This document shows, piece after piece, positions 55,781 through 64,000 of a stretch of DNA of 64,000 nucleotides (within the stretch, counting starts at the first letter, position 1; each line of letters begins with the position of its first letter). The notes under the pieces are model-generated. The model made no database searches. It was not told the DNA's origin and saw nothing but the letters and a program-made list of their open reading frames with translations. The DNA comes from Sphingobacteriales bacterium (GTDB lineage Bacteria > Bacteroidota > Bacteroidia > Chitinophagales > UBA2359): contig JADJJT010000001.1 in assembly GCA_016706405.1 (NCBI GenBank), positions 248,001 to 312,000 of the forward strand, in the 5' to 3' direction. The position numbers and the translations under genes are program-made.

Positions 55781-56559
55781 GCGATTTTACGAAAAAAATA
55801 AAAAACTTAATTTAAGTTCAATGTTAAAGAGCAAAGGTAATGAAAATTTTAATCCCACTATGTCTTAATGGGTAAAAAGGCAACAAATTATAAATAATAA
55901 GAATAATTTTTGTTATTGTTTGATGGTGTTAATTCGTTGTGCCGATTTAATGTAGTTTTTTTATTAACACATCCGGATAATATTTTTTGAAGTACACGTT
56001 TCCATAATTAACTCTTATATGCAACAAATTAGTCTAATTTGGTGTTTGTTGTAGTTTGTATTAATTTCAAAAAATATCAGCTTCAGGTGCATCGGCAGCA
56101 TGTGGCGAAAAAACGAAACTTCGTCTTATCAATGGCAGGCATTTTGTTAAAGCTGTTTATGTTTAAGAATTAAACCATATAATTAACCACATAGACACAT
56201 AGAAATTGTTTAAGCATTAATAATGAGATGTGGCAGTTTTAAACACTTGATACTAAGAAACTATTGAGGTAAAAACAGGCTACAAGCATGTAAAACAGAT
56301 TTATTTACGATTTAGTTTCGCAATTACTTCAATAGTATATGGTTCAAAACTGGTTCAATAAACTAATTTTAAACAATTTCGTTGTTCTATCTAAATGAAC
56401 CCAAACCAAGCCAAAATAAAAAACTTAAATACTGTTTTAAACTAACTAAACCGTTTTGTATCAAAAACACTGTAGCCCGCAAATAACAGTTTATTGCATA
56501 TAACTACAATCCAAATTTAAAAAACAAATAAAAGCAAAACAAATTTTAATAAAATTACA
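55781..56559. other. Intergenic region with the second MITE copy
   Basis: About 780 bp without a gene between divergent pheT and the Spy-like gene. It holds the pheT promoter (TACCTTTG at 55832-55839), the MITE copy (56151-56380) and AT-rich leader sequence. Confidence 0.5.
56151..56380. repeat. MITE-like element, copy B (about 230 bp)
   Basis: A diverged copy of the element at 15710-15931 in the same orientation. Shared blocks include AATTAACCACATAGACACAT, the TGTGGCAGTTTTAA region, the CTTGATACTAAGAAACTATT block and CAATTACTT. Its ends are less well kept (GTTTAAGAATT on the left, AATTTTAAACAATTTC on the right), and target duplications are not clear. Confidence 0.72.
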
Positions 56560-57045
56560 ATGAAAAAACTTATCGCCCTATTAGTAATTGCGCTTCTTGG
56601 TATTTCAGTATCACAAAATACTTTTGCCCAAAATTCCATGACCCGCGACACGCCCAAAAAGGAGGAAAGAAAAAACTCCGATAAAAACGACAAAAAAAAT
56701 ACCGAAGAAAAAGTTATCAGAAAAGGTAAAGTTAAAAGCGTTGAAGGCACCCAAGCCATGACCGTTGAAGAGCGCGCTCAAGACTACGCTAACTACTTAA
56801 ACCAAAAAATTGGTTTAACCCCCGACCAGGTGCAGCAAATACAAAGTATTAACATTGATTGCGAAAACAAACTTGACAATGCAAAAGCTAATGTAATTAC
56901 CGCTAAAAGCACCCAAAAAGAGTTTAGCAAATCTTCGCGTGCTGCGTTAGATGCTCGTGAAAATGCCATTAAGGCCATTTTAAATAAAGAGCAAATTAAA
57001 AAATACGACCAAATGATTAAAGAACTACGCGCCATGCGCAACTAA
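56560..57045 (+). CDS. Small exported Spy/CpxP-like protein
   Basis: This 161-residue protein has a signal peptide (NTFAQ), a very Lys/Glu/Asp-rich linker and a helical C-terminal half (EERAQDYANYLNQKIGLTPD, then VQQIQSINIDCENKLDNAKA, and KAILNKEQIKKYDQMIKELR). That is the LTPDQVxQI and LNxEQxxKYDxM pattern of small periplasmic proteins of the Spy/DUF4890 kind. A chaperone-like or metal-stress role is possible. The charged middle suggests a disordered spacer. It is transcribed alone and ended by a strong terminator. Confidence 0.7.
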   Translation: MKKLIALLVIALLGISVSQNTFAQNSMTRDTPKKEERKNSDKNDKKNTEEKVIRKGKVKSVEGTQAMTVEERAQDYANYLNQKIGLTPDQVQQIQSINIDCENKLDNAKANVITAKSTQKEFSKSSRAALDARENAIKAILNKEQIKKYDQMIKELRAMRN

Positions 57046-57110
57046 TCAGTTAATTAATTAGGTTCGACCTGCATTTTGTAAGGCATAATTTTACAAATTC
57101 TTCATATACC

Positions 57111-57160
57111 GCCAAAGGGCTTGCTGCTAAAACAGTTAAGCCTTTTGGCTTTTTTGTTTT
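57111..57160 (+). terminator. Rho-independent terminator
   Basis: GCCAAAGGGCTT pairs with AAGCCTTTTGGC, with a G-T pair and a loop of about 15 bases, followed by TTTTTTTGTTTT. It ends the Spy-like gene. Confidence 0.8.
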
Positions 57161-57260
57161 GCCAACTCAACAAAATTTATTAGTTTTTTAGGTTTATACA
57201 CTAATTTTGTAGGCTGTTTTACTAAACCCAACAGAATAATTGGACCTAAAAAAAATATCG

Positions 57261-57866
57261 GTGGACAAAAAATCATTAGCCAACTTGTATTGCTCTTTAC
57301 TTGGATGCCTTTTAACGACATGGCTTTTATTATCCGGATGCAGTTATAGCACCGAATGGCAAACAACCACTTCGGCTGATAATAACTTTCAAATAAGTTT
57401 GCCCGCTTATTTATCAAATGTATCGGCAAAAAAAACCTTACATCCAACTGCCCAACTGCAGTTTTTAAATTATTTCCGCAGTTTTTATGGCTTGGTACTC
57501 GACACGGTAGCCACTACAAACAAACCTAATTTAAGGAATGAAAATTGGCAAACCAATCAATACAACCAATTAGTGGGCAAACTTATTAAACCACAACAAA
57601 TAGACAGCGTACAGCAAACAATAGCGGGCTACCCCGCCACCAAAATACAAGTAACGGGCACTGTTGGCGGCGAAGACGGCATTGAAGAGCGTATTTTTTA
57701 CCAACTAACCTTTATAAATACACCCACACAACAATACGCCATTATTATTTGGACTTTAGACAAAAACCGAGAAGATTTTTTAGCCGATATAACAAAAATT
57801 CCGGAAACGTTTACCCTAACAAGTTCAAATAAGCCGAATGAAGTGCCCGAAATGAAAAAAAAATAA
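57261..57866 (+). CDS. Predicted lipoprotein, unknown function
   Basis: This protein of about 201 residues starts most plausibly at GTG 57261 (a TTG at 57240 adds seven). It has a hydrophobic segment ending in the lipobox LLSGC, followed by a beta-rich mature part (SADNNFQISLPAYLSNVSAK). The latter half (TIAGYPATKIQVTGTVGGED, then IEERIFYQLTFIN) resembles PsbP/LpqN-like domains that bind small molecules, but only weakly. Function is unknown. It lies 79 bp upstream of lpxC-fabZ on the same strand and may share its transcript. Confidence 0.6.
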   Translation: MDKKSLANLYCSLLGCLLTTWLLLSGCSYSTEWQTTTSADNNFQISLPAYLSNVSAKKTLHPTAQLQFLNYFRSFYGLVLDTVATTNKPNLRNENWQTNQYNQLVGKLIKPQQIDSVQQTIAGYPATKIQVTGTVGGEDGIEERIFYQLTFINTPTQQYAIIIWTLDKNREDFLADITKIPETFTLTSSNKPNEVPEMKKK

Positions 57867-57944
57867 CCTTTTTTTTTATTGGCAGGCAAGCTGTAATTTT
57901 GCCTCTTCCTTACCTAACCTTCAAACCCATATACTTATTTATTT

Positions 57945-59351
57945 ATGCCTACAGCAATGCAACAAACATTAGCCGCGCCCATCCAATTCGAAGGCGTAGG
58001 CATACACACCGGAAAATCTGTTGCCATAACCCTGCAGCCCGCCCCCGAAAATCATGGCATTGTGTTTTGCCGTACCGACTTGCCTAACCAACCCTTAATT
58101 CCAGCCGATGCCGATTTGGTTGCCGATACCACCCGCAGCACCACACTTCAAAAAAACGAAGCCAAAGTAAGCACCATCGAGCATTTATTGGCAGCCCTTA
58201 CTGGGTCGGGCATTGATAATGTGCTTATTAACACAAATAGCGCCGAAATGCCCATAATGGACGGCAGCGCACAACCATTTATACAAAAAATAAATGCCGT
58301 AGGTGTAAAAACCCAAAATACCGCCCGTGTTGTTTTTAGTCCAACCGAGCCTATTTATTTTCAAGACGAAGCCAAAGGCGCACAATACACCATTTTGCCG
58401 GCCAACAACCTGCATATTACTACCATGGTCAACTACCAGTCGAAAATATTAGGTATGCAGTATGCCCAAATGGATGGGCTTGAACAATTTAACGCGCAAA
58501 TTGCCCAAGCCCGTACCTTTTGCTTTTTACACGAGTTACAGGCAATGTTGCAGGCAAACCTACTAAAAGGCGGCACGTTAAATAATGCCATTGTAGTTGT
58601 CGAAAACCCCGTTGACGATACGGCTTTGGCGCCGCTGGCAACAGCATTTAATTTGCCCCAGTTAAAAGTAACATCGGCGGGCTATTTAAATAATACCGAG
58701 TTGCGCTACATCAACGAGCCTTCGAGGCATAAACTGCTTGATTTAGTAGGCGATTTGACCTTGGTAGGATGTGCGTTAAATGCACATATTATTGCCAATA
58801 AACCCGGACATGCCAGCAATGTAGCCCTTGCAAAGCACTTAAAAAATATCCGGAAAAAAGCGGCTACCCCACCCGCACAACAACCACCGGCATACGACCC
58901 AAACGCTACTCCACATTACAATATCATAGATATTCAAAATACACTACCCCACCGCGCTCCTTTTTTGTTGATTGATAAAATAATGGAGCAAACCGACAAC
59001 CACGTTATCGCTATAAAAAATGTAACCTTTAACGAGCCGTTTTTTCAGGGGCATTTTCCCGGACAACCCGTTATGCCCGGCGTGCTAATTATAGAGGCAC
59101 TGGCGCAGGCAGGCGGCATGTTGTTGCTTAACACCGTGCCCGACCCTCAAAATTATGTTACCTTTTTTTTAAAATTAGACGAGGTTAAATTTCGCAAACC
59201 CGTTGTGCCCGGCGATACTTTAATTTTTAAATTAGTGCTATTAGGCCCCATTAGGCGCGGTATTTGCCAAATGAAGGGCGAGGCATTTGTGGGCAAAAAC
59301 TTAGTAGCCGAGGGTATTTTAACCGCCCAACTGCAACGCCGAACAATCTGA
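57945..59351 (+). CDS. lpxC/fabZ: Bifunctional LpxC-FabZ (lipid A deacetylase and hydroxyacyl-ACP dehydratase)
   Basis: This 468-residue cytosolic fusion is typical of Bacteroidota. Residues 1-300 are LpxC, the zinc deacetylase of the committed step of lipid A synthesis: GVGIHTGKSVAITL, STIEHLLAALTGSGIDNVLI (zinc His) and SRHKLLDLVGDL (second His and Asp). Residues about 322-468 are FabZ, the hydroxyacyl-ACP dehydratase: TLPHRAPFLLIDKI, then GHFPGQPVMPGVLIIEALAQ. The fusion ties envelope lipid supply to fatty-acid elongation. The start at 57945 could be four codons later at 57957. A TAATTTTG box is located at 57894-57901. Confidence 0.96.
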   Translation: MPTAMQQTLAAPIQFEGVGIHTGKSVAITLQPAPENHGIVFCRTDLPNQPLIPADADLVADTTRSTTLQKNEAKVSTIEHLLAALTGSGIDNVLINTNSAEMPIMDGSAQPFIQKINAVGVKTQNTARVVFSPTEPIYFQDEAKGAQYTILPANNLHITTMVNYQSKILGMQYAQMDGLEQFNAQIAQARTFCFLHELQAMLQANLLKGGTLNNAIVVVENPVDDTALAPLATAFNLPQLKVTSAGYLNNTELRYINEPSRHKLLDLVGDLTLVGCALNAHIIANKPGHASNVALAKHLKNIRKKAATPPAQQPPAYDPNATPHYNIIDIQNTLPHRAPFLLIDKIMEQTDNHVIAIKNVTFNEPFFQGHFPGQPVMPGVLIIEALAQAGGMLLLNTVPDPQNYVTFFLKLDEVKFRKPVVPGDTLIFKLVLLGPIRRGICQMKGEAFVGKNLVAEGILTAQLQRRTI

Positions 59352-59431
59352 GCTTTCTAATTTGTTGAGAATTTAACTTGCCTTCAGCATCCGGATGATA
59401 TAAAAATTTGTACCAGGTCGGAGCAAAAATG

Positions 59432-60883
59432 CTATTTTCTATCCTCCTTCTCCGGAAATAAAATATCTACCTCATCGCGGCGCACATGAATAATGGCCTT
59501 GTTATTAGTAATTTTTTTGCCGTTCTCTAGTTTAAGAACACCGCGCGGGCAAACTGCTGCACAAATACCGCACCCTACACATGCCGCCCTCACTACATCT
59601 TGGCCGCGCTGCGCATAAGCGCGCACATCAATACCCATTTCGCAATAGGTGCTACAGTTGCCACAACTGATGCACTGCCCGCCATTGGTGGTAATACGAA
59701 AACGCGAAAAGTATTTTTGTAAAATACCCAAAATAGCCGCCATGGGGCAACCAAACCTGCACCAAACTCTACTGCCAAGCAAAGGGTAAAAACCCACGCC
59801 AATTACCCCCGAAAAAGCTGCTCCGATAAAAAATCCGTACCAACTGCTCAGTTTGTGCGAGTTTAAAAACCAAAGCGTTGCTTGTCCGGTAAAACGTGTA
59901 TATAGCACCATTGCGGTCATTATAAAAACAAATATCAATACGCCATGAATTAGCCAGCGCTCAAGTCGCCATGCGTTTAATTTTTTGTTGCTTAAATGCC
60001 TGAATGGGTCGCCGGCAGTTTCGGCAAGCCCCCCGCAGCCACATACCCAAGAGCAGTACCACCTTTTGCCAAAAAAATACGTTAAAACAGGGGTTAAAAC
60101 GATAATACTAAAAACACCCCAACCCAGCATAAACACACCTAATTTCCCGCTGCTTATAAGTTGGTCTATATGCCAATCGAAAAAAAAGTAGTAGTTAAGC
60201 GGCCATATATTTTTAAAGTCGAAATAGGGTTGTTGAAGGCGTTGCAATACCTCGGGCAACAAAAAGGCAAAACCTGTTTGAAAAAACATCACCGAAATTG
60301 TCCGGATTATTTGGTAGCGGTTATGTTGGTATTTTAGAATAAATTTTACACCCATTATAAAAATAGCCAACGTGTATAAGGTTCCGTAAACAAACCATTG
60401 GCTGGCAGGCTGTTTTTTTAAGGTCAAACTTAAGGGGTCAAAAAAGCCAATTAAGCCTGTGTTGGGTAGTTGTTTATTAGCTGCCAGCCCTAAATACTGC
60501 GGATACCAATACAACAAAACATAAAAAAACGTAAGCAAAACTGCCGTTATCCATGCTGCTGCCCCACGCGCCGTTAACGAAGCAAATATAAGTCCATTGT
60601 GGGGGTGCTTACCGCTAAGATTGCGCTGTTTATAGTAAAAAAAGGCAAAACCTATACCACCTATCATTAAGCTACCTAATGCAAATATCAAGTTTGAAAT
60701 GCCTGTAACGAGGCCAAACCCAGCAAAACCCAATATCAGCAAGCCAATTGCGGTAAGCGCCAAACAAAGTTTTTCGGGTAGGGTTAGTGGTTGGGTGCTT
60801 GCATCGGTAGTTAATGCCATGCCTATGTTTAGCCACGCTTTGTTTTGTTGGTCAAATGCAGGTTTATTAGATGTGGACGGCAT
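59432..60883 (-). CDS. NapH/NosR-like polytopic 4Fe-4S membrane protein
   Basis: This 483-residue inner-membrane protein has about seven hydrophobic helices. It has two CxxxCxxxCP-type membrane motifs, YCSWVCGCGG and WCRFGCPMAAI, then two ferredoxin-like 4Fe-4S clusters, CISCGNCSTYC and CVGCGICAAVCPRG. This is the NapH/CcoG/NosR architecture, which moves electrons from quinol to a periplasmic reductase. No NosR is in the nos cluster, so this protein could be its electron donor, although it is 35 kb away. It is transcribed alone on the minus strand. The partner is not proven. Confidence 0.85.
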   Translation of the reverse strand: MPSTSNKPAFDQQNKAWLNIGMALTTDASTQPLTLPEKLCLALTAIGLLILGFAGFGLVTGISNLIFALGSLMIGGIGFAFFYYKQRNLSGKHPHNGLIFASLTARGAAAWITAVLLTFFYVLLYWYPQYLGLAANKQLPNTGLIGFFDPLSLTLKKQPASQWFVYGTLYTLAIFIMGVKFILKYQHNRYQIIRTISVMFFQTGFAFLLPEVLQRLQQPYFDFKNIWPLNYYFFFDWHIDQLISSGKLGVFMLGWGVFSIIVLTPVLTYFFGKRWYCSWVCGCGGLAETAGDPFRHLSNKKLNAWRLERWLIHGVLIFVFIMTAMVLYTRFTGQATLWFLNSHKLSSWYGFFIGAAFSGVIGVGFYPLLGSRVWCRFGCPMAAILGILQKYFSRFRITTNGGQCISCGNCSTYCEMGIDVRAYAQRGQDVVRAACVGCGICAAVCPRGVLKLENGKKITNNKAIIHVRRDEVDILFPEKEDRK

Positions 60884-61057
60884 TACAAAGTAAAGAAATT
60901 AATAATAGTTTTTATACGTATGCCTGTGCGGGTTTAAGGGCAAAAATAGTATTAATTTATTCAAACAGTAACATAGGTTTTATTTGGTACAAAATTATTC
61001 GCTGTATATAGCTTATTTTTGTTCCTTCAATTCAAAAGGCACTTAATAAAATTTACC

Positions 61058-62182
61058 TTGTTATCACTCATTGAAAAGCCAACTTTATTGTTAAATCCTG
61101 CTATTGCCCAAGCAAATATTGCTGCTATGGCAAAAAAAATACAAGCAGCCGGGGCAGTTTTTCGGCCTCATTTTAAAACCCACCAATCGGCGGCGGTAGG
61201 GCAGTGGTTTAAAGCCAACGAAATTGGGGTAAAGGCCATTACCGTATCGAGTTTAGAGATGGCCAGCTATTTTGCCCAATCCGGATGGAAAGATATTTTG
61301 GTAGCCTTTCCGGTAAATTTGAGGCAAATAAACGTCATAAACTCCTTATTAGCTCAAAAAGTGCAGTTGCAAGTATTAGTCGAGTCGCCAAAAACCGCCT
61401 TGCAGCTTAACCAAGCGCTACAACACCCAATTACGGTTTGGATAAAAATTGACACTGGCTACCACCGAACAGGAATTGAAGCCGATAAATCTCCGGAGGA
61501 GCTGGCGCAGTTGCTAAATATAATCTCGGCGTGTAAAAACCTGAATTTTTCCGGATTTTTAACCCATGCCGGCCATACTTACACCGCTCAAAACGCCCAA
61601 CATGCTACTACACTTGCGCAGCAAAGCCTTCAAAAATTATTAGCCCTTAAAAAAAACTACCCTAATGCGCTGCTATCGGCAGGCGATACCCCCACGTGCA
61701 GTTTGTTGGATAGTTTACAACATAACGGCATTGATCAATGGCGTCCCGGCAATTTTGTATTTTACGACCTTCAGCAGTACCGGCTAAGTGCGTGCAACCT
61801 ATCACAAATAGCCCTATGTTTAGCCTGCCCGGTAGTGGCCGTTCATGCGCACCGCAACGAGGCTGTTTTATATGCTGGCGCTGTTCATTTATCGAAAGAT
61901 GCTGCCGTTTTGCCCCAAACACAACAGTTGAGTTATGGGTTGGCTGTAGCTTTGAATGATGACGGCACCTGGTTTTTTCCGGATGAAGTAAATCCGGAGG
62001 CTAACTATATACGCGCCCTTAGTCAGGAGCACGCAGTTTTAGTGGGTAGCAGCCAGTTCATTAAATCGTTACAAGCTGGGCAATTAATCGGTATTTTACC
62101 CGCGCACGCCTGCTTAACGGCACAAGCAATGGGGCAATACATTTTAACCCAAAGCTTTGAAACCCTCGCAATGATGCGGTAA
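61058..62182 (+). CDS. D-threonine aldolase / D-serine dehydratase-like PLP enzyme
   Basis: This protein of about 374 residues has the alanine-racemase-like PLP barrel, FRPHFKTHQS (PLP lysine) and WIKIDTGYHRTGI. It also has a C-terminal domain with the metal-binding LPAHACLTAQAMG, a version of the HxC site of D-threonine aldolase and D-serine dehydratase. These enzymes split D-3-hydroxy amino acids; the exact substrate is unclear. No ATG exists in the 5' region. TTG at 61058 is preferred to TTG at 61019 because a TATTTTTG -7 box at 61014-61021 overlaps the latter. It is transcribed alone. Confidence 0.82.
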   Translation: MLSLIEKPTLLLNPAIAQANIAAMAKKIQAAGAVFRPHFKTHQSAAVGQWFKANEIGVKAITVSSLEMASYFAQSGWKDILVAFPVNLRQINVINSLLAQKVQLQVLVESPKTALQLNQALQHPITVWIKIDTGYHRTGIEADKSPEELAQLLNIISACKNLNFSGFLTHAGHTYTAQNAQHATTLAQQSLQKLLALKKNYPNALLSAGDTPTCSLLDSLQHNGIDQWRPGNFVFYDLQQYRLSACNLSQIALCLACPVVAVHAHRNEAVLYAGAVHLSKDAAVLPQTQQLSYGLAVALNDDGTWFFPDEVNPEANYIRALSQEHAVLVGSSQFIKSLQAGQLIGILPAHACLTAQAMGQYILTQSFETLAMMR

Positions 62183-62346
62183 TAATAAGGCGAAGGAGGG
62201 TTGTGTGCAACCCCGTTGGGTTCGAATTGCTTGTTAATTGGTTTTTTCTGTCAACATGAAATCCCTTCAGGATTGATTGGGCATGTTCAATTTTTGCGTT
62301 TGAACAAGTTTGGCTGTTAATAAAAAAAGTATGTTAAAATAAAAAA

Positions 62347-62413
62347 TTTACTTAGTGTAATTATTACGTGAACTTTTGTTGCTATCTTTGCGTTTACTTA
62401 GTGTAATTAATAC
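62347..62413 (+). promoter_or_regulatory. Nicotinamidase promoter with two palindromic operators
   Basis: Two near-identical 21-bp copies of TTACTTAGTGTAATTA-type sequence lie at 62347-62367 and 62393-62413. The second contains GTGTA-ATTAA-TACAC, a perfect 5+5+5 palindrome. A TATCTTTG -7 box is at 62383-62390, and the operators flank it, so binding would block transcription. They resemble NrtR-type NAD-regulon operators (TTAGTGTA...TACACTAA). Confidence 0.65.
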
Positions 62414-62455
62414 ACAAAAACTAATTTTCACCATCTTAAACAAAGATAATTTACC

Positions 62456-63244
62456 ATGCGCAAACAAAATGCCCTTTTAATTATTGATGCCCAGTACGAT
62501 TTTTGCCACCCCAACGGCACTTTATATGTGCCCGGTGCCGACAAAGACATGGTGCGCCTTCAACAGTTTATTTTAAACAACCACCAAAACTTAGACCATA
62601 TATGCGTTACCTTAGACTCGCATCCGGTAAACGATATTTCGCACCCTTCGTTTTGGATGGATAAAAACGGGCAATTCCCTGCTCCGTTTACCCAAATTAC
62701 CTTATCTGACATTGAAGCTGGAATTTGGGCGCCGCGATTTTCGCCGATTGAAGCCACTAAATACGTGGCCGATTTGGAAGCCCAAGGCGAGTTTCCGCAT
62801 TTTATTTGGCCAGAGCATTGTTTGATTGGCTCGAAAGGAGCATCGTTAGATGACCAGTTAATGGAAGCTTTAAAAGTTTGGACCCGGCCCGGCAAATGGT
62901 ATCAAGCTGTAACCAAAGGCACCTACCCGTTAACCGAACATTTTGGTATTTTTATGGCTCAAGTACCCGTTGCCGACCGCCCCGAAACCCAATTAAACCA
63001 AGCCCTGATTAAAACTTTAGAAACCTACCAAACCGTTTATTTGGCTGGCGAGGCTAAATCGCATTGCGTTGCCACAAGTTTAAAGCAAGCGATGCAATAT
63101 GCACCACAATTAGCCAATAAATTGGTTATTTTAGAAGATATTATGAGCGATGTTCCGGGTTTGGGGCACCTTGGGCAGCCTATTTACGCCCAAGCACAAA
63201 GCCGCAATATACGTTTTGCCAAAAGTACCGATGTGGTTTTGTAA
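62456..63244 (+). CDS. pncA: Nicotinamidase (isochorismatase fold)
   Basis: This 262-residue cytosolic cysteine hydrolase converts nicotinamide to nicotinate for NAD salvage. Its catalytic triad is visible: D11 in ALLIIDAQYDF, K154 in AVTKGTYP and C204 in GEAKSHCVAT. The metal-binding DSHPVNDISHPSFW and the WPEHCLIGSKGASLDD segment are nicotinamidase hallmarks rather than those of other isochorismatase-fold enzymes. The double NAD-type operator upstream agrees with this role. It is somewhat longer than typical nicotinamidases. Confidence 0.85.
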   Translation: MRKQNALLIIDAQYDFCHPNGTLYVPGADKDMVRLQQFILNNHQNLDHICVTLDSHPVNDISHPSFWMDKNGQFPAPFTQITLSDIEAGIWAPRFSPIEATKYVADLEAQGEFPHFIWPEHCLIGSKGASLDDQLMEALKVWTRPGKWYQAVTKGTYPLTEHFGIFMAQVPVADRPETQLNQALIKTLETYQTVYLAGEAKSHCVATSLKQAMQYAPQLANKLVILEDIMSDVPGLGHLGQPIYAQAQSRNIRFAKSTDVVL

Positions 63245-63444
63245 ACTGTACAAAAGGGGCAGCTTTATTAGCCTGTTAATAACCGCCGTTGAAAGCTAAA
63301 ACCAAGTAAAAATTTTCCGGATTTTTAATTTGTTACGGCAAAGCTGCCTCTTGCTTTTTAAGCCTTTAAAACATTTTATCTGCTACTATTAATTTCTATT
63401 TAAACAAAATTCTTATTTATTTTAAAAAACATAAAAATATCATC
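63245..63444. other. Intergenic region with a long-range inverted repeat
   Basis: AAGGGGCAGCTTT (63254-63266) is almost complementary to AAAGCTGCCTCTT (63340-63352), which is followed by a T-rich stretch. This could be a terminator for pncA with a long loop. Confidence 0.4.
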
Positions 63445-64000
63445 ATGAATAATCCTTTTTCAGACATTGACTTTAATATGTCGTTCCATAATTTTAATCC
63501 GGATGAAATACAAACCGACGAAACTATAAATTGTGTTTTTATTGTTGACGTTTCCCCTTCGGTAAGTTCTTATATTAAAGATCTTAATTTGGCTTTTGCC
63601 GATTTTATTGCCAGTCTGCAAAATTCACATTTAGCACACTCGTTATTGGTTTCGGTGCTTGAATTTAACGAAAATGTAAAGCCCCGCACCGGATTTCAAC
63701 CCATACAGCACATAAAAAACATGCAATTTACCCCATCTGGCGGGGGCACCGCCCTATACGATGCCAGTTTGGCCGGACTTAAAAATGCCCTTAGCTACCG
63801 CAACACCTTGCTAACATCGGGCGTACAAACCAAAACTTTGATTTTTATTATTACAGACGGCGAAGACAACAGTTCGAGCTGTACTGCTGCCGAGGTAAAA
63901 AAACAGTTGGATGCCGTTATGGCTAACGAGCAAAATGCCTATTCGGTTTCGACGGTATTATTTGGGGTAGGCTCGGCGGCTAATTTTCGAAGGGCACAGC
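63445..64000 (+). CDS. vWA-domain protein, C-terminus cut off
   Basis: The frame opens at ATG 63445 and stays open to the right edge (185 residues). It has a von Willebrand factor A fold with an intact metal-ion-dependent adhesion site: DVSPSVSS (DxSxS), the Thr of GGGTALYDASLAG, and the Asp of ITDGEDNSSS. There is no signal peptide. Cytosolic vWA proteins of this kind bind partners in regulatory systems (with MoxR-type ATPases or kinases), but the neighbour lies beyond the window. The family is clear; the function is not. Confidence 0.85.
   Translation, partial: MNNPFSDIDFNMSFHNFNPDEIQTDETINCVFIVDVSPSVSSYIKDLNLAFADFIASLQNSHLAHSLLVSVLEFNENVKPRTGFQPIQHIKNMQFTPSGGGTALYDASLAGLKNALSYRNTLLTSGVQTKTLIFIITDGEDNSSSCTAAEVKKQLDAVMANEQNAYSVSTVLFGVGSAANFRRAQ

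Noticed and set aside
57136..57447. Minus-strand 103-residue frame
   Set aside because: It lies antisense to the lipoprotein gene and terminator at 57111-57866 and has no family features, so it is a shadow.
1..64000. CRISPR arrays, tRNA and rRNA genes
   Set aside because: No regularly spaced direct repeats, no cloverleaf pattern and no conserved rRNA sequence were noticed on reading both strands. A computed search could still find a short tRNA.

Overview
The window looks like chromosomal DNA of a Bacteroidota bacterium, probably an environmental, facultatively denitrifying member of the Saprospiria/Chitinophagia type. The evidence is in the sequence. There are Bacteroidota-type promoter boxes (TAnnTTTG at -7) and almost no Shine-Dalgarno sites. 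There is a C25 (gingipain/PorU-like) peptidase, a secreted protein ending in a T9SS type A sorting domain, an LpxC-FabZ fusion, and the gene order pheT - coiled-coil protein - zapA - rny. Base composition is AT-rich (roughly 40% GC by eye). No rRNA, tRNA or CRISPR array was recognised.

Layout. 1-2573 (-) is the start of a C25 peptidase that runs off the left edge. 3067-8330 holds a DinB-like protein and then a sigma factor / anti-sigma-like / TPR-CHAT protease neighbourhood. 8622-11455 is a two-gene RloA-RloB (AbiL-like) defence module whose rloB is split by an IS5-family element with a clean TTA duplication. 11469-16751 carries a Bax inhibitor-1 family membrane protein, a YdeI-like protein, secreted proteins and lipoproteins (one frameshifted at a G6 run), a guanine deaminase and a 222-bp MITE-like repeat. 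16921-18138 is a decayed IS256-type (Zn-binding variant) element. 18285-24683 (-) is a nos cluster in the order cytochrome c - nosZ - nosL fusion - nosD - nosF - nosY, which reduces N2O to N2. 25311-30289 (-) is housekeeping: htpG, a dehalogenase-like hydrolase with a Crp-type regulator, an RluA-type synthase and recR.

30589-48111 is accessory and surface-oriented. It holds an AbfB/beta-trefoil secreted protein that may be a toxin or lectin, two giant unrecognised proteins (1131 and 1438 residues) under one apparent promoter and terminator, a secreted TPR protein, a glycosyltransferase, a Kelch-like secreted protein, a helicase relic and a peptidase-S74/T9SS protein. 48649-55780 (-) has a ferredoxin-U32 hydroxylase pair, an IS1 relic, rny, zapA and pheT. 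55781-64000 has a second MITE copy, envelope genes (LpxC-FabZ), a NapH-like iron-sulfur membrane protein, a D-threonine-aldolase-like enzyme, a nicotinamidase behind a double palindromic operator, and the start of a vWA protein.

The main points of interest are: a CRISPR-free sigma/anti-sigma/TPR-CHAT set that resembles the output arm of type III-E CRISPR; the giant two-gene cassette; a 48-nt promoter element shared by two distant secreted-protein genes; a MITE pair; the defence module inactivated by an IS; the NAD-type operators; and a strong over-representation of the palindrome TCCGGA across the whole window.
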